Assembly: GCA_002840155.1 (NCBI GenBank)
Contig: PGZH01000009.1
Coordinates: forward strand, 1-64,000
Source of the DNA: Gammaproteobacteria bacterium HGW-Gammaproteobacteria-13
GTDB taxonomy: Bacteria; Pseudomonadota; Gammaproteobacteria; Pseudomonadales; Pseudomonadaceae
Length of the DNA stretch: 64,000 bases
Direction of reading: 5' to 3'
The translations under genes and the position numbers were made by a program. Shown piece by piece: positions 26,978-37,812 of this stretch. Under the pieces are notes generated by a model. That model was not told the DNA's origin. It worked only from the letters and a program-made list of their open reading frames with translations, and made no database searches. Numbering within the stretch: the stretch's first letter is position 1; each line of letters opens with the position of its first letter.

Positions 26978-27580
26978 TTACTCGGCAGCGCCTTCGTCTT
27001 TAGCAACGCGGGAGGCGTGGATGTTAGCCACTGCCAGGTCGTTACCGTGAGCCAGTGCAACCAGCTCAACGCCTTTCGGCAGTTTCAGGTCGGCCAGGTG
27101 AACGATCTGACCCACTTCAACGGCAGCCATGTCGACTTCGATGAATTCCGGCAGGTCTTTCGGCAGGCAGGAAACTTCTACTTCCGACAGAACGTGGGAG
27201 ACTTCGCCGCCTTGCTGCTTCACGCCAACCGAAGTTTCCTGGTTGATGAAGTGCAGGGGAACGATGGCGGTCAGTTTCTGGCCAGCGACTACGCGAACGA
27301 AGTCAGCGTGCAGCACATAGCCTTTGGCTGGATGGCGCTGCAGGGCTTTGATGATCACGCTTTCGTTGCTGCCGGCTACGTTCAGGCTCAGCACGTGGCT
27401 GTAGGCTGCTTCGTTTTCCAGCAGCTTGGCCAGTTCTTTGGCCAGCAGGCTGATCGATTGTGGAGCTTTTTCGCCACCGTAAATTACGGCAGGAACCATG
27501 GCAACGTTACGACGCAGGCGGCGGCTCGCACCTTTCCCCAGGTCGGAACGCACTTCGGCATTCAGGGCAAATTCAGTCAT
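26978..27580 (-). CDS. rplY: 50S ribosomal protein L25 (Ctc form)
   Basis: This 200-residue protein has the N-terminal L25 5S-rRNA-binding domain (about residues 1-95) and the extra C-terminal Ctc beta domain, as in other pseudomonads. It lies downstream of prs and upstream of pth. An inverted repeat AACCGTCC / GGACGGTT (27602-27640) lies in its leader, of unknown role. Confidence 0.95.
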   Translation of the reverse strand: MTEFALNAEVRSDLGKGASRRLRRNVAMVPAVIYGGEKAPQSISLLAKELAKLLENEAAYSHVLSLNVAGSNESVIIKALQRHPAKGYVLHADFVRVVAGQKLTAIVPLHFINQETSVGVKQQGGEVSHVLSEVEVSCLPKDLPEFIEVDMAAVEVGQIVHLADLKLPKGVELVALAHGNDLAVANIHASRVAKDEGAAE

Positions 27581-27644
27581 TTCACTTCTCCAAAATAACC
27601 AAACCGTCCGTTACGCTTGCGACCAGCGACGGGACGGTTGGTTG

Positions 27645-27669
27645 AAAAGCCTTGCCATCAGGGCAGGGC
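27645..27669 (-). terminator. Probable terminator after prs
   Basis: On the minus strand GCCCTGCC and GGCAAGGC, with one mismatch, form a stem followed by TTTTC, 26 bases after the prs stop. It may be leaky, since rplY follows in the same direction. Confidence 0.55.
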
Positions 27670-27694
27670 GTTTGCGCTCAGGGCGTATTCCGAA

Positions 27695-28636
27695 TTAACG
27701 GAACATCGCGCTGATCGATTCTTCATTGCTGATGCGGCGGACCGCTTCAGCGACTACCGGGGCGATGTCCAGTTGGCGAATACGCGAACAGGACTGCGCA
27801 GCGGCGGACAGCGGGATGGTGTTGGTCACCACCAGCTCGTCGAGTACGGATTTTTCGATGTTTTCGATGGCGCGGCCAGACAGTACAGCGTGCGTGGCGT
27901 AGGCGAAAACTTTCGAGGCGCCATGTTCTTTCAGCGCTTTGGCGGCGTGGCACAAGGTACCGGCGGTATCCACCATGTCGTCGACCAGGATGCAGGTACG
28001 GCCTTCAACATCACCGATGATGTGCATCACTTCGGAGTGGTTGGCTTTCTCGCGGCGCTTGTCGATGATCGCCAGGTCAACACCCAGGGACTTGGCCACG
28101 GCGCGTGCACGCACTACGCCGCCGATGTCTGGGGAGACGATCATCAGGTTTTCAAAGCGCTGGTCTTCGATATCGTCCACCAATACTGGGGAGCCGTAGA
28201 TGTTATCTACCGGGATATCGAAGAAACCCTGGATCTGATCCGCGTGCAGGTCGACGGTGAGAACCCGGTCGATACCTACAACAGTAAGCATGTCAGCCAC
28301 AACTTTTGCGCTGATGGCCACGCGAGCGGAGCGCGGACGGCGATCCTGGCGGGCATAGCCAAAGTAGGGGATAACTGCAGTAATTCGAGTCGCTGAGGAG
28401 CGGCGGAAGGCATCGGCCATCACTACCAGTTCCATCAGGTTGTCATTGGTTGGCGCACACGTCGGTTGAATCAGGAAGACGTCTTTACCGCGGACGTTTT
28501 CGTTGATTTCAATCATGATCTCGCCGTCGGAAAACTTACCGACAGAAGCATCACCGAGGGGAATGTGCAGCTGACGTACGATACGTCGCGCCAGATCGGG
28601 GTTGGCGTTCCCCGTAAAGACCATCATCTTGGACAC
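27695..28636 (-). CDS. prs: Ribose-phosphate pyrophosphokinase
   Basis: This 313-residue enzyme makes PRPP from ribose 5-phosphate and [18 protein letters not shown] and the PRPP-binding loop [13 protein letters not shown] are present. The start is a GTG at 28636, giving [14 protein letters not shown] as in other Pseudomonas Prs; an open frame continues upstream into tRNA-Gln but is not coding. It follows the two tRNA-Gln genes and precedes rplY, and supplies PRPP for the phosphoribosyltransferases seen later in the window. Confidence 0.97.
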   Translation of the reverse strand: MSKMMVFTGNANPDLARRIVRQLHIPLGDASVGKFSDGEIMIEINENVRGKDVFLIQPTCAPTNDNLMELVVMADAFRRSSATRITAVIPYFGYARQDRRPRSARVAISAKVVADMLTVVGIDRVLTVDLHADQIQGFFDIPVDNIYGSPVLVDDIEDQRFENLMIVSPDIGGVVRARAVAKSLGVDLAIIDKRREKANHSEVMHIIGDVEGRTCILVDDMVDTAGTLCHAAKALKEHGASKVFAYATHAVLSGRAIENIEKSVLDELVVTNTIPLSAAAQSCSRIRQLDIAPVVAEAVRRISNEESISAMFR

Positions 28637-28681
28637 GCGCAGTACCTGCCGGCTGAGGGTATACCTGGATGAGTACAGAAA

Positions 28682-28756
28682 TGGCAGGGGCGGCTGGATT
28701 CGAACCAACGCATGCCAGGATCAAAACCTGGTGCCTTACCGCTTGGCGACGCCCCT
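28682..28756 (-). tRNA. tRNA-Gln (TTG), copy 2
   Basis: A 75-base cloverleaf on the minus strand begins AGGGGCGTCGCCAAGCGG, has anticodon TTG and ends with encoded CCA. It is identical to the copy at 28809-28883, with 52 bases between the two, and lies 45 bases before prs. Confidence 0.95.
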
Positions 28757-28808
28757 GTATCCTGTGTAACCGAATGCGTTGAGTTGTGTATCCGCTCCAG
28801 GACGGAAA

Positions 28809-28883
28809 TGGCAGGGGCGGCTGGATTCGAACCAACGCATGCCAGGATCAAAACCTGGTGCCTTACCGCTTGGCGACGCCCCT
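28809..28883 (-). tRNA. tRNA-Gln (TTG), copy 1
   Basis: Identical in sequence to the copy downstream, with the same anticodon TTG, TTCGAAT T-loop and encoded CCA. Tandem tRNA-Gln genes after ispE and before prs are a known pseudomonad arrangement. Confidence 0.95.
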
Positions 28884-28925
28884 ACAACCGTACAACTCTG
28901 TGCGTTTATTGCTAAACGCTTGCAT

Positions 28926-29801
28926 TCACTTCCCGACCAATGTTTCGAGCTTGCGGTGCAACATCGAAATGTTACGGCCTTGGGCAATAAAACTTGGCAA
29001 TGTGGCTGGAAGTTGGCGGGCGACTTTATCAGCATCGTCCTGGTTTGGGAAGCTCCCAAACACACAAGCTCCAGTGCCGGTTAATCTGGTTGGAACAAAT
29101 TTGTTCAACAAGATCAAAGCGTTACGAACTTCTGAATAACGCTTCGTGACCACCGGCTGGCAGTCATTACGACCACCCCCCTCAAGAAGGCTGCGAACTT
29201 TAATGGGCGGCGTATCCCGTGTCAACTCGGGGTCGGAGAAAATTTCCGCTGTGCTGACAAGTACTTGCGGAATTGCGACAAGAAACCAGGGTTCGCTCAG
29301 GGTCACCGGTTGCAGCTTTTCACCGACGCCTTCGGCAAAGGCGGCGTGGCCGCGCACGAATACCGGTACGTCTGCGCCCAGGCTCAGGCCCAGGGTGGCC
29401 AGTTGATCTTCGCTACAACCCAGCTGCCACAGATGGTTCAGGCCGAGCAGGGTGGTAGCGGCATCCGAGCTGCCGCCACCAATGCCGCCGCCCATGGGCA
29501 GGCGTTTGTCCAGCCAGATGTCGGCACCCTGTGTGCAGTTTGCGTGTTGTTGCAGCAGGCGGGCGGCACGCACGATCAGGTTGCTGTCGTGGGGCACGCC
29601 GTCGACGGGGGTGTGCAGGTGAATCTCACCGTCGCTGCGCAAGGCAAAGCCCAGCTCGTCACCGAAGTCGAGAAACTGAAACAGGGTTTGCAGTTCGTGA
29701 TAACCGTCGGCGCGGCGGCCGAGGATATGCAGCATCAGGTTGAGTTTGGCGGGCGCCGGCAGAATCAGTTCGGCGGCGGCGGGTATTGCCGGGGCGCTCA
29801 T
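28926..29801 (-). CDS. ispE: 4-diphosphocytidyl-2-C-methyl-D-erythritol kinase
   Basis: This 291-residue GHMP kinase phosphorylates CDP-methylerythritol in the MEP isoprenoid pathway. [22 protein letters not shown] with catalytic Lys, the Gly-rich ATP loop [15 protein letters not shown], and TGTGACVFG near the C-terminus are seen. Its start overlaps the lolB stop by four bases (ATGA). The lolB-ispE pairing is conserved in gammaproteobacteria. Confidence 0.95.
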   Translation of the reverse strand: MSAPAIPAAAELILPAPAKLNLMLHILGRRADGYHELQTLFQFLDFGDELGFALRSDGEIHLHTPVDGVPHDSNLIVRAARLLQQHANCTQGADIWLDKRLPMGGGIGGGSSDAATTLLGLNHLWQLGCSEDQLATLGLSLGADVPVFVRGHAAFAEGVGEKLQPVTLSEPWFLVAIPQVLVSTAEIFSDPELTRDTPPIKVRSLLEGGGRNDCQPVVTKRYSEVRNALILLNKFVPTRLTGTGACVFGSFPNQDDADKVARQLPATLPSFIAQGRNISMLHRKLETLVGK

Positions 29802-30415
29802 TGGCCGAGCTGGCGCGGTTGCCAGTCCTTGATCACCAGGGTGACTTGCAGGTCAAAGCCGCTGAGCTTGATCCGCTCTGGCAGCCAGAAACCATTCTGC
29901 TCGGCATAGCTCAGGTACTCGACGTGCCAGCCGTCCTGGCTCAGTTGCGCGAGGTGGCTTTGGCTGTCGAGGTTCAGGCGGCTTTTACTGTCCGGCGAGG
30001 GCAGGCCGCGAATCCACCAGAGCAGGTGCGAGACGGGCAGGTTCAGCCCCAACTGGTCTTGCAGCAGTTGTTCTGGCGACTCGGCCTGGTAACGGCCCTG
30101 ATTGGCCACTTCCAGCTGAATGGCACCGGGGCGGCCGGTCAGGCGAGCAGCGCCGCGACCCAATGGACCGGACAGGCGGATGTCGTAGTAGTCCTGACGC
30201 TGCAGCCAGAACAGGGTGCCGCTGCCGGAGTCTTTCGGCGCGCGGATGCCGACCTTGCCGTTGATCTGCCAGGCATCCAGGCTGCTGATCTGCTGCTTGT
30301 GGGCTTGCCAGCTCTGTGCGTCGCCCTGGCCTTCGAGGGCTTCGCGGGAGGTCAGGCTGGCACAGCCTGCCAATAATGTGATCAGGCTGAAAACTATCAG
30401 GTGGCGCGCAAACAT
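29798..30415 (-). CDS. lolB: Outer-membrane lipoprotein receptor LolB
   Basis: This 205-residue lipoprotein accepts lipoproteins from LolA and inserts them in the outer membrane. The signal peptide ends in lipobox LLAGC, with the acylated Cys at residue 18. The half-barrel pattern includes [18 protein letters not shown] and [10 protein letters not shown] chose the ATG at 30415, which begins the signal peptide; the frame is open 40 codons further upstream but that lies in the preceding gene. It overlaps the TPR gene stop by one base. Confidence 0.92.
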   Translation of the reverse strand: MFARHLIVFSLITLLAGCASLTSREALEGQGDAQSWQAHKQQISSLDAWQINGKVGIRAPKDSGSGTLFWLQRQDYYDIRLSGPLGRGAARLTGRPGAIQLEVANQGRYQAESPEQLLQDQLGLNLPVSHLLWWIRGLPSPDSKSRLNLDSQSHLAQLSQDGWHVEYLSYAEQNGFWLPERIKLSGFDLQVTLVIKDWQPRQLGQ

Positions 30416-32145
30416 CAGAGTGTCTCTGCTCCGGTCAGGCGCAGCAGGGTGCTGCGCAGGATTGTGCTGTCGGGTTGCTGTTTCAGGGCTTCGCGCCAGA
30501 GTTTGCGCGCTTCTTTCTGTTTGCCTTGTGCCCACAGCACTTCGCCCAGATGGGCGGCGACTTCGTGATCGGGAAATGCCTGTAGCGCTTGGCGCAGCAG
30601 GCGTTCAGCCTCATCCAAGTTGCCCAGGCGGTAATTCACCCAGCCGAGGCTGTCGAGAATCGCCGGGTCGTCCGGGTTGAGTTGGTGCGCTTGCTCGATC
30701 AGCTGTTTGGCTTCGGCGTAGCGCGTGGTGCGGTCGGCCAGGGTGTAGCCCAATGCATTGAGTGCCATGGCGTTGTCCGGTTCACGTTCGAGAATAAAGC
30801 GCAGGTCCTGCTCCAGCAGGGCCAGGTCGTCGCGCTTCTCGGCAAGCATGGCGCGGGTGTAGAGCAGGTTGAGGTCTTCCGGGAACTGCTCCAGGGCTTG
30901 CTGGATCAGTTGCCAGGCGCGTTCGGTGTCTTGCTGCTTGGACCAGGCCTCTGCCTCGATCAGGTACAGCTGGATGGCGTAGTCCGGCTGGCTCTCACGG
31001 GCTTTGCGCAGGCGCTCGGCGGCTTCCTCGGCGCGTTGCTTTTTGAACAGCAGGTCGCTTTGCCGGGCCTGGGCGGGCAGGTAGTCATTGCCGGGGCCGA
31101 CCAGGGCGTATTCGATCAGCGCGCTGGCGGTATCGCCGAGTTCTTCATAGGCGCGAGCCAGGTTGTAGTGCGCCGCTTCGCTGTGGCTACCACGCTCGAC
31201 CAGTTCTTCCAGATAGACAATCGCCTCTTTCCAGGCTTTGGCTTCCAGGCAGACCAGCGCCAGAGAGAAACGCAGGTCATCGTCGTTGGGGTGTTGCTGT
31301 AGCAGCGAGGCAAACTCGCCCTTGGCATCATCTAGGCGGTCTTCGGCCACCAGCAGGCGGGCGTAGGTCAGGCGCAGGCGTTTGTCGTTCGGGTGCTGTT
31401 CAATGCCTTTTTCCAGCAGCGGCAGGGCGTCGTCGTTGCGCTCAAGGCTTTGCAGCAGGCGTGCGTGTAGCAGGATCGAGGCAATGGGGCGGTTCTTGCT
31501 GGGTTGTTGCTCCAACAGCTCCAGGGCTTCCTGTGGGCGGCCGTCCTGTTGCAGCAGCAGGGCTTTGCCAAATTGCAGCTGGCTGTTGTCCGGGTATTTC
31601 GCCTGTAGGCGATCAAAGCTTTGCAGCAGGCCGGCGCGGGTGTCCGGGTCGGTCTCCGCGGCGGACAGGGCGAGGAAGTCGAAATGCGTATCGCCCTGGC
31701 GCTGCAGTACCTGCTCCATAAAGGTCATGGATTCGTCATAGCGGCCGGCGCGGGCCAGCTGCACGGCAGCGGCGCGCTGCGCGTCGATATTCTCGGGTGC
31801 GGTCTTGGCCCACAGCAGGCTGGTTTCCAGCGCGGGCTGTTCGGCGCCCAGGTACTCGGCAATACGAAAACCGCGCTCGGCCACGCCAGCATCCTGGGTG
31901 GCGTTGGCCTGCTCGACATAGTTTTCCAGGGCAATGTCGAAGCGATTGCGCTGGCCGGCCAGTTCCGCGATCAGCAGCGACAGCAGGGTTTCCTGGCTGA
32001 AGGCGCGGTAGACCTGCGGCTGGGTTTCTGCGGTGACGGCAGTGGGATCTTCCACCGGTGGCGTGCCATCCGGGGCAGAGGGGGCAAACGTCTGGCAGCC
32101 GCTTAATAAGGCAGCGGCAGTCAGCAAGGCGAAGGATCTATTCAT
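30415..32145 (-). CDS. TPR-repeat lipoprotein
   Basis: This 576-residue protein starts with a lipoprotein signal ([14 protein letters not shown], Cys at about residue 17) and is then made of many tetratricopeptide repeats, visible as recurring A-x2-Y/L and P-x-N/D spacing; the clearest are near the C-terminus ([19 protein letters not shown]). It is upstream of lolB-ispE in the same operon and divergent from hemA. The position matches PA4667 of P. aeruginosa. The role is unknown, perhaps an assembly scaffold at the periplasmic face of the envelope. The stop overlaps the lolB start by one base. Confidence 0.85.
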   Translation of the reverse strand: MNRSFALLTAAALLSGCQTFAPSAPDGTPPVEDPTAVTAETQPQVYRAFSQETLLSLLIAELAGQRNRFDIALENYVEQANATQDAGVAERGFRIAEYLGAEQPALETSLLWAKTAPENIDAQRAAAVQLARAGRYDESMTFMEQVLQRQGDTHFDFLALSAAETDPDTRAGLLQSFDRLQAKYPDNSQLQFGKALLLQQDGRPQEALELLEQQPSKNRPIASILLHARLLQSLERNDDALPLLEKGIEQHPNDKRLRLTYARLLVAEDRLDDAKGEFASLLQQHPNDDDLRFSLALVCLEAKAWKEAIVYLEELVERGSHSEAAHYNLARAYEELGDTASALIEYALVGPGNDYLPAQARQSDLLFKKQRAEEAAERLRKARESQPDYAIQLYLIEAEAWSKQQDTERAWQLIQQALEQFPEDLNLLYTRAMLAEKRDDLALLEQDLRFILEREPDNAMALNALGYTLADRTTRYAEAKQLIEQAHQLNPDDPAILDSLGWVNYRLGNLDEAERLLRQALQAFPDHEVAAHLGEVLWAQGKQKEARKLWREALKQQPDSTILRSTLLRLTGAETL

Positions 32146-32243
32146 AGGAAGAGTATGTGGCCAACCTGCGGTTTGGGCATCATGACACAAGCGCTGGGGC
32201 AAGCCCATGGGCGGCCATGATGCGGATTAAGAGATAAACCTGG

Positions 32244-32258
32244 CTATTGGGACAATAG
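32244..32258. promoter_or_regulatory. Inverted repeat upstream of hemA
   Basis: CTATTG GGA CAATAG is a perfect 6-3-6 inverted repeat 70 bases before the hemA start, in the divergent hemA/TPR region. It could be an operator or overlap a -10 element; nothing more can be said. Confidence 0.3.
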
Positions 32259-32328
32259 GCCGCAGTGGTTGTTCTCGCTTTGCCGAAGTAGGACAATTGC
32301 CGGCTTCCACTCCCTGTCAGCGACGTGC

Positions 32329-33624
32329 ATGGCCTTTATTGCCCTCGGTATCAACCACAAGACCGCCTCGGTGGACGTCCGCGAACGCGTGGCCTTCACT
32401 CCCGAGCAGTTGGTTGAGGCGTTGCAGCAGCTGTGTCAGCGCACTAGCAGCCGCGAGGCGGCGATTCTTTCGACCTGCAATCGCAGCGAGTTGTACCTCG
32501 AGCAGGACAGCCTGAGCGCCGATGAAGTATTGGCCTGGCTGGCCAGTTATCACCGGCTAAGCCTCGAAGAGCTGCGCGCCTGTGCCTATATCCATGCCGA
32601 CGACGAAGCCGTGCGCCATATGATGCGCGTGGCCTCGGGGCTGGACTCCATGGTGTTGGGCGAGCCGCAGATTCTCGGCCAGATGAAGTCGGCGTTTGCC
32701 GTCGCGCGCGAGGCCGGCACCCTCGGCCCGCTGCTCGGGCGGTTGTTTCAGGCCACCTTCAGCACCGCCAAGACCGTGCGCACCGATACCGCAATTGGCG
32801 AAAACCCGGTGTCCGTGGCCTTCGCCGCCGTCAGCCTGGCCAAGCAGATTTTCGCCGACCTGCATCGCAGTCAGGCGCTGTTGATCGGCGCCGGTGAAAC
32901 CATCAGCCTGGTCGCCCGACATCTGCACGACCAAGGCATCAAACGCATCGTGGTGGCCAATCGCACCCTGGAGCGCGCCAGCAGCCTGGCCGAGCAGTTC
33001 GGCGCACATGCTGTTTTGTTGTCAGAGATTCCCGACGAGCTGATCAACAGCGATATCGTGATCAGCTCCACCGCCAGCCAGCTTCCGATCCTGGGTAAAG
33101 GCGCGGTGGAACGGGCGCTGAAGCAGCGCAAACACAAGCCGATCTTTATGGTTGATATCGCCGTACCACGCGATATCGAGCCGGAAGTCGGCGAGCTGGA
33201 CGATGTCTACCTGTACACCGTGGATGACCTGCATGAGGTGATCGCGGAAAACCTCAAAAGCCGCCAGGGCGCCGCTCAGGCTGCAGAAGAGCTGGTCAGC
33301 GTCGGCGCCCAGGACTTTATGCAGCGCCTGCGCGAACTGGCCGCGGTGGATGTGCTCAAGGCCTACCGTCAGCAAGCCGAGCGCCTGCGTGACGAGGAGC
33401 TGAACAAGGCCCTGCGTCTGCTCAACAACGGCAGTTCGGCCGAGGATGTGCTGGCGCTGCTGGCCCGCGGCCTGACCAACAAGCTGCTGCATGCGCCTAG
33501 CGTGCAGCTGAAAAAATTCTCTGCTGACGGCCGCGTCGATGCGCTGGGCGTGGCTCAAGAACTGTTTGCCCTCGACGAGGGCGCGCCGCCTGCCTCCACT
33601 CACAGCAGCTCGGCTCATAAATAA
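32329..33624 (+). CDS. hemA: Glutamyl-tRNA reductase
   Basis: This 431-residue enzyme reduces glutamyl-tRNA to glutamate 1-semialdehyde, the first step of haem synthesis by the C5 route. The catalytic Cys is C50 in [10 protein letters not shown]; the NADPH domain has [19 protein letters not shown] 32329 gives the family start [14 protein letters not shown]. The gene is followed 9 bases later by prfA, the classical hemA-prfA-prmC arrangement. hemH lies 16 kb away in the same window. Confidence 0.97.
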   Translation: MAFIALGINHKTASVDVRERVAFTPEQLVEALQQLCQRTSSREAAILSTCNRSELYLEQDSLSADEVLAWLASYHRLSLEELRACAYIHADDEAVRHMMRVASGLDSMVLGEPQILGQMKSAFAVAREAGTLGPLLGRLFQATFSTAKTVRTDTAIGENPVSVAFAAVSLAKQIFADLHRSQALLIGAGETISLVARHLHDQGIKRIVVANRTLERASSLAEQFGAHAVLLSEIPDELINSDIVISSTASQLPILGKGAVERALKQRKHKPIFMVDIAVPRDIEPEVGELDDVYLYTVDDLHEVIAENLKSRQGAAQAAEELVSVGAQDFMQRLRELAAVDVLKAYRQQAERLRDEELNKALRLLNNGSSAEDVLALLARGLTNKLLHAPSVQLKKFSADGRVDALGVAQELFALDEGAPPASTHSSSAHK

Positions 33625-33633
33625 AGGTCTGCA

Positions 33634-34716
33634 ATGAAAGCGTCACTGATCAATAAACTCGACCTGTTGCAGGATCGTTTCGAAGAGCTGACCGCGCTGC
33701 TCGGCGATGCCGAAGTGATCAGCAACCAGCCGCAGTTTCGCGCCTATTCCAAGGAATACGCCGAGCTTGAGCCGGTGTACCAGGCGTTCAGTGCGTTCCG
33801 CAAAGTTCAGTCCGACCTCGAAGGCGCGCAGGCGCTGCTCAAAGACAGCGACCCGGACATGCGCGAGATGGCCGAGGAAGAAGTCGCCGAGGCCAAGGAA
33901 CAGCTGATCGAACTGGAAGCCACGCTGCAACGCATGCTGCTGCCAAAGGACCCCAACGACGGCCGTAACGTGTTCCTTGAAGTACGCGCCGGCACTGGTG
34001 GCGACGAGGCGGCGATCTTCTCCGGCGACCTGTTCCGCATGTATTCGCGCTATGCCGAGAAACAGGGCTGGCGTGTCGAGGTGCTGTCGGCCAGCGAAGG
34101 CGAGCACGGAGGTTATAAGGAAGTGATTGCCCGGGTTGAGGGCGACAACGTCTACGGCAAGCTCAAGTTCGAGTCGGGCGCGCACCGCGTACAGCGCGTG
34201 CCCGAGACTGAATCCCAGGGTCGTATCCACACCTCGGCCTGCACTGTCGCCGTGCTGCCCGAGCCGGATGAGCAGATGGCCATCGACATCAACCCGGCTG
34301 ACCTGCGTGTGGACACCTACCGCAGTTCTGGCGCCGGTGGCCAGCACGTCAACACCACCGACTCGGCGATCCGCATCACCCACATTCCTACCGGTACCGT
34401 GGTGGAATGTCAGGAAGAACGCTCGCAGCACAAGAACCGCGCCAAGGCCATGGCCTGGCTGGCGGCGAAACTCAAAGACCAGCAGGAAGCCGCCGCGCAC
34501 AAGGAGATTTCCGACTCGCGCAAACTGCTGGTGGGCTCCGGTGACCGCTCCGAGCGCATCCGCACCTACAACTTCCCGCAAGGGCGGGTGACCGATCACC
34601 GCATCAACCTGACCCTGTATTCGCTGAACGAAGTGATCGCCGGCGGCGTCGAGGCGATTATCGAGCCGCTGCTGGTCGAATATCAGGCCGATCAGCTGGC
34701 GGCGCTGGGCGATTGA
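33634..34716 (+). CDS. prfA: Peptide chain release factor 1
   Basis: This 360-residue factor terminates translation at UAA and UAG. The GGQ motif that enters the peptidyl-transferase centre is at residues 235-237 in [10 protein letters not shown], and [10 protein letters not shown]-type family blocks are present. The enzyme that methylates this Gln, PrmC, is encoded next, after a REP element. Confidence 0.97.
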   Translation: MKASLINKLDLLQDRFEELTALLGDAEVISNQPQFRAYSKEYAELEPVYQAFSAFRKVQSDLEGAQALLKDSDPDMREMAEEEVAEAKEQLIELEATLQRMLLPKDPNDGRNVFLEVRAGTGGDEAAIFSGDLFRMYSRYAEKQGWRVEVLSASEGEHGGYKEVIARVEGDNVYGKLKFESGAHRVQRVPETESQGRIHTSACTVAVLPEPDEQMAIDINPADLRVDTYRSSGAGGQHVNTTDSAIRITHIPTGTVVECQEERSQHKNRAKAMAWLAAKLKDQQEAAAHKEISDSRKLLVGSGDRSERIRTYNFPQGRVTDHRINLTLYSLNEVIAGGVEAIIEPLLVEYQADQLAALGD

Positions 34717-34729
34717 TTCGCGCTTTTTT

Positions 34730-34790
34730 GTAGCCCGGATGCAATCCGGGAGCGACCGTTGACGCATGTCCCGGATTGCATCCGGGCTAC
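34730..34790. repeat. REP palindrome (GTAGCCCGGATG family), copy 1
   Basis: Left arm GTAGCCCGGATGCAATCCGG and its complement at the right flank a loop of about 17 bases. It lies between prfA and prmC, 12 bases before the prmC start, so the hairpin may affect prmC expression or stabilise prfA mRNA. The other copies are at 38197 and 55109. Confidence 0.9.
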
Positions 34791-34802
34791 GGAATAAATG
34801 CC

Positions 34803-35636
34803 ATGGTCACCATCGAAACCCTGCTTAACACCGCCGAACTACCCGACTCGGCCACCCCGCGCCTGGACGCCGAGCTGTTGCTCGCCCATGCCTTGGGCAA
34901 GTCGCGCAGCTATCTGCACACCTGGCCTGAGCGCGAGCTCGATACGCCGCAGCTTGAGCGGTATCAGGCGGCGCTGGCGCGGCGGCAGGCTGGCGAACCG
35001 GTGGCCTATATCCTCGGTCAGCAGGGCTTCTGGAGCCTGGAACTGGAGGTGGCGTCGCATACCCTGATTCCGCGTCCGGATACCGAGCTGCTGGTGGAAA
35101 CCGTGCTCGCACTGCTGCCGGCCACACCTGCGTCGCTGCTGGATCTGGGCACCGGCACCGGTGCCATCGCCCTGGCCTTGGCCAGCGAACGCCCAGCCTG
35201 GCGGTTGACCGGTGTGGACCGTGTGGCGGAGGCGGTGGCCCTGGCCGAGCGCAACCGAGCGCGGCTCAAACTGACCAATGCCAGTTTTATTGCAAGCCAC
35301 TGGTTTAGCGCCCTGACCGGTCAGCGTTATCAGCTGATAGTCAGCAACCCGCCCTATATCGCCGCCGATGATCGTCATCTGGCCGAGGGCGATGTGCGCT
35401 TCGAGCCAAGCAGTGCGCTGGTGGCGGGCGCGGATGGGCTGGACGATATTCGTCTGATCATCCAGCAGGCACCGGACTATTTGGAAACAGGCGGCTGGCT
35501 GTTGCTGGAACATGGTTTTGATCAGGCACCGGCAGTGCGCGAGCTGCTTAGCGCGCGTGGCTTTAGCGCGGTGGAAAGCCGGCGTGACCTTGGCGGCCAT
35601 GAGCGCATCAGTCTGGGACGCTTCGATAATGAGTGA
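34803..35636 (+). CDS. prmC: Release factor glutamine methyltransferase PrmC
   Basis: This 277-residue SAM-dependent enzyme methylates the Gln of the GGQ motif in release factors. The SAM motif is LLDLGTGTGAIALALA and the substrate-binding NPPY is at residues 182-185. ATG 34803 follows a REP element with only GGA as a ribosome site; upstream open frame through the REP (from a TTG) is unlikely to be coding. The last 8 bases overlap moeB. Confidence 0.95.
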   Translation: MVTIETLLNTAELPDSATPRLDAELLLAHALGKSRSYLHTWPERELDTPQLERYQAALARRQAGEPVAYILGQQGFWSLELEVASHTLIPRPDTELLVETVLALLPATPASLLDLGTGTGAIALALASERPAWRLTGVDRVAEAVALAERNRARLKLTNASFIASHWFSALTGQRYQLIVSNPPYIAADDRHLAEGDVRFEPSSALVAGADGLDDIRLIIQQAPDYLETGGWLLLEHGFDQAPAVRELLSARGFSAVESRRDLGGHERISLGRFDNE

Positions 35637-36414
35637 CGCCATGAGTGCGCAGGACATGCTGAATGACGAGGAGCTGCTGCGCTATAGCCGGCAGATTCTC
35701 CTGCAACAGATCGATATCGCCGGCCAGCTGCGCCTGAAAAACAGCCGTGCGCTGATTATCGGCCTTGGCGGCCTGGGTTCGCCGGTGGCGCTGTATCTGG
35801 CCGCCGCTGGTGTCGGTGAATTGCATCTGGCGGACTTCGATACCGTCGATCTGACCAACCTGCAGCGGCAGATCGCTCACGATACTTCCAGCATCGGTCA
35901 GAGCAAGGTCGACTCGGCGAGCAAGCGCCTGCTGGCGATCAACCCGCAGCTGCGCCTGCAAATGCACCGCCAGGGCCTGGACAGCGATTCCCTGGCCGCA
36001 GCGGTGGCGGCAGTCGATCTGGTGCTGGATTGCTCGGACAACTTCAGCACCCGCGAGGCGGTCAACGCTGCCTGTGTCGCCGCCAAGGTGCCGCTGGTTA
36101 GCGGCGCGGCGATTCGCCTGGAAGGCCAGCTGTCGGTATTCGACCCGCGCCGTGATGACAGCCCCTGCTACCACTGCATCTACGGCCACGGCAGCGAAGC
36201 CGAGCTGACCTGCAGCGAAGCCGGGGTGGTCGGCCCGCTGGTCGGTCTGGTCGGCAGCCTGCAGGCGCTGGAAGCCTTAAAGCTGCTGGCACAATTTGGC
36301 GAGCCACTGGTCGGGCGTCTGCTGCTGATCGATGCTCTGGGCAGCCGTTTCCGCGAGCTGCGGGTCAAGCGTGATCCGGGCTGTAGCGTGTGTGGAGTGG
36401 CCAACGGTGAGTAA
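35629..36414 (+). CDS. moeB: MoeB/ThiF-family adenylyltransferase
   Basis: This 261-residue E1-like enzyme adenylates the C-terminal glycine of a sulfur carrier, MoaD in molybdopterin synthesis. The nucleotide loop is [19 protein letters not shown], and zinc-ligand pairs CYHC and CSVC are present. The ATG at 35629 overlaps the prmC end by 8 bases (ATGAGTGA); a Met four codons on at 35641 is an alternative. ThiS or another carrier could also be the partner. The stop overlaps murI by 8 bases. Confidence 0.88.
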   Translation: MSDAMSAQDMLNDEELLRYSRQILLQQIDIAGQLRLKNSRALIIGLGGLGSPVALYLAAAGVGELHLADFDTVDLTNLQRQIAHDTSSIGQSKVDSASKRLLAINPQLRLQMHRQGLDSDSLAAAVAAVDLVLDCSDNFSTREAVNAACVAAKVPLVSGAAIRLEGQLSVFDPRRDDSPCYHCIYGHGSEAELTCSEAGVVGPLVGLVGSLQALEALKLLAQFGEPLVGRLLLIDALGSRFRELRVKRDPGCSVCGVANGE

Positions 36415-37204
36415 CGCGCCGATTGGCGTATTCGATTCCGGCGTCGGCGGCCTGTCGGTGCTCGGCGAGATTCGCGCGTTGCTGCCGAATGAGTCGCTGC
36501 TCTATGTGGCCGACAGCGGCCATGTGCCTTACGGCGAGAAGAGCCCGGAATTTATCCGCGAGCGCTGCCGGGTGTTGGCCGAGTTTCTTCTGGCTCGGGG
36601 CGCCAAGGCGCTGGTACTGGCCTGCAATACTGCCACGGTGGCAGGGGTAGCCGAGTTGCGTGAGCTGTATCCGCAGCTGCCACTGGTGGGTATGGAGCCG
36701 GCGGTCAAGCCTGCTGCTGCCGCCACGCAGAGTGGTGTGGTCGGCGTGCTGGCCACCACCGGCACGCTGAAAAGCGCCAAGTTCGCCGCCTTGCTCGACC
36801 GTTTTGCCAACGATGTGCGGGTGATTACCCAGCCTTGTCCAGGGCTGGTCGAGCGTATCGAGGCCGGTGAGCTGGATAGCGATGCTACCCGCGAGTTGCT
36901 GCAGGGTTTTGTCGCGCCGCTCCTGGCCGAGGGCTGCGACACGCTGATTCTCGGCTGCACCCATTACCCCTTTATCAAACCGCTTCTGCGCAGCCTGGTG
37001 CCGGAGTCAATCAGCCTGATCGACACGGGGGCGGCAGTGGCGCGGCAAGTCCAGCGGCTGTTGGCCGGCCATGATCTACTGGCCAGCGGCCCGGCGCAGC
37101 CTGCGCAGTTCTGGTCGAGCGGCGATCCGGCGGCCATGCAGCGGGTGTTGCCGTTGCTATGGGGCGAAGCGGCGCTGGTCAGCGGCTTACCCAGCACGAT
37201 TTAG
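36407..37204 (+). CDS. murI: Glutamate racemase
   Basis: This 265-residue enzyme supplies D-glutamate for peptidoglycan. Both catalytic cysteines are present: C73 in ACNTATV and C184 in GCTHYP, and the N-terminus [13 protein letters not shown] is typical. The start is a GTG inside moeB, 8 bases before its end. It ends the hemA-to-murI run. Confidence 0.95.
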   Translation: MSNAPIGVFDSGVGGLSVLGEIRALLPNESLLYVADSGHVPYGEKSPEFIRERCRVLAEFLLARGAKALVLACNTATVAGVAELRELYPQLPLVGMEPAVKPAAAATQSGVVGVLATTGTLKSAKFAALLDRFANDVRVITQPCPGLVERIEAGELDSDATRELLQGFVAPLLAEGCDTLILGCTHYPFIKPLLRSLVPESISLIDTGAAVARQVQRLLAGHDLLASGPAQPAQFWSSGDPAAMQRVLPLLWGEAALVSGLPSTI

Positions 37205-37293
37205 CCATAGGTCGGCTTTCTCAGCAGGCAAAGATTTCTATACTCTCAAGCAGCGTCAGTACGTTTCTACTTGGGTGGATAAGGATTATTACC

Positions 37294-37809
37294 ATGAGAA
37301 AAGTCGTTACCTTGGCTGCGTTTGCGGCCTTAGCGTTGGGGCAGGTGGGTGCGCTGCAAGCGGCGGATTTGAGCGTGGCGGTCGGCCAGACAGGCGACTC
37401 GACCATGACCTATCGGCTGGGCACCCAGTTCGATTTCAAGCAGAGCTGGTTTGTCAGTGATGTCGGTCGCCTGAGCGGTTACTGGGATGCGGCATACACC
37501 TATTGGGACGGCGACAAAGCCTCCAGCAACCACAGCCTTTCGCTGAGCCCGGTATTCGTCTACGAGTTTGCCGGCGAGCGTTTCAAACCCTATATCGAAG
37601 CCGGTATCGGCATTGCCGCGTTCAGCAGCACCGAGCTGGAAGACAACGACCTGGGCTCGTCTTTTCAGTTTGAAGACCGCATTGGCTTTGGTGTGCGTTT
37701 CGCCGGCCAGGAAGTGGGCCTGCGTGCTCTGCATTACTCCAATGCCGGGCTTAAACAGCCTAACGATGGGGTTGAGAGCTATAGCCTGCATTACCGCATG
37801 AGTTTCTAG
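37294..37809 (+). CDS. pagL: Lipid A 3-O-deacylase PagL
   Basis: This 171-residue outer-membrane beta-barrel protein removes the 3-position acyl chain of lipid A. A signal peptide (about 23 residues, ending LQA) precedes the barrel. The catalytic triad matches the spacing in P. aeruginosa PagL: H147 and S149 in HYSNAG and E161 fourteen residues after the His. It ends in Phe, as barrel proteins do. AAGGA precedes the ATG. It follows murI by 89 bases and converges with the YkgJ-like gene, only three bases separating the stops. Confidence 0.93.
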   Translation: MRKVVTLAAFAALALGQVGALQAADLSVAVGQTGDSTMTYRLGTQFDFKQSWFVSDVGRLSGYWDAAYTYWDGDKASSNHSLSLSPVFVYEFAGERFKPYIEAGIGIAAFSSTELEDNDLGSSFQFEDRIGFGVRFAGQEVGLRALHYSNAGLKQPNDGVESYSLHYRMSF

Positions 37810-37812
37810 CAC

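Noticed and set aside
28637-28708. Longer prs starting inside tRNA-Gln
   Set aside because: The family N-terminus begins at the GTG at 28636; the extension reads through tRNA sequence.
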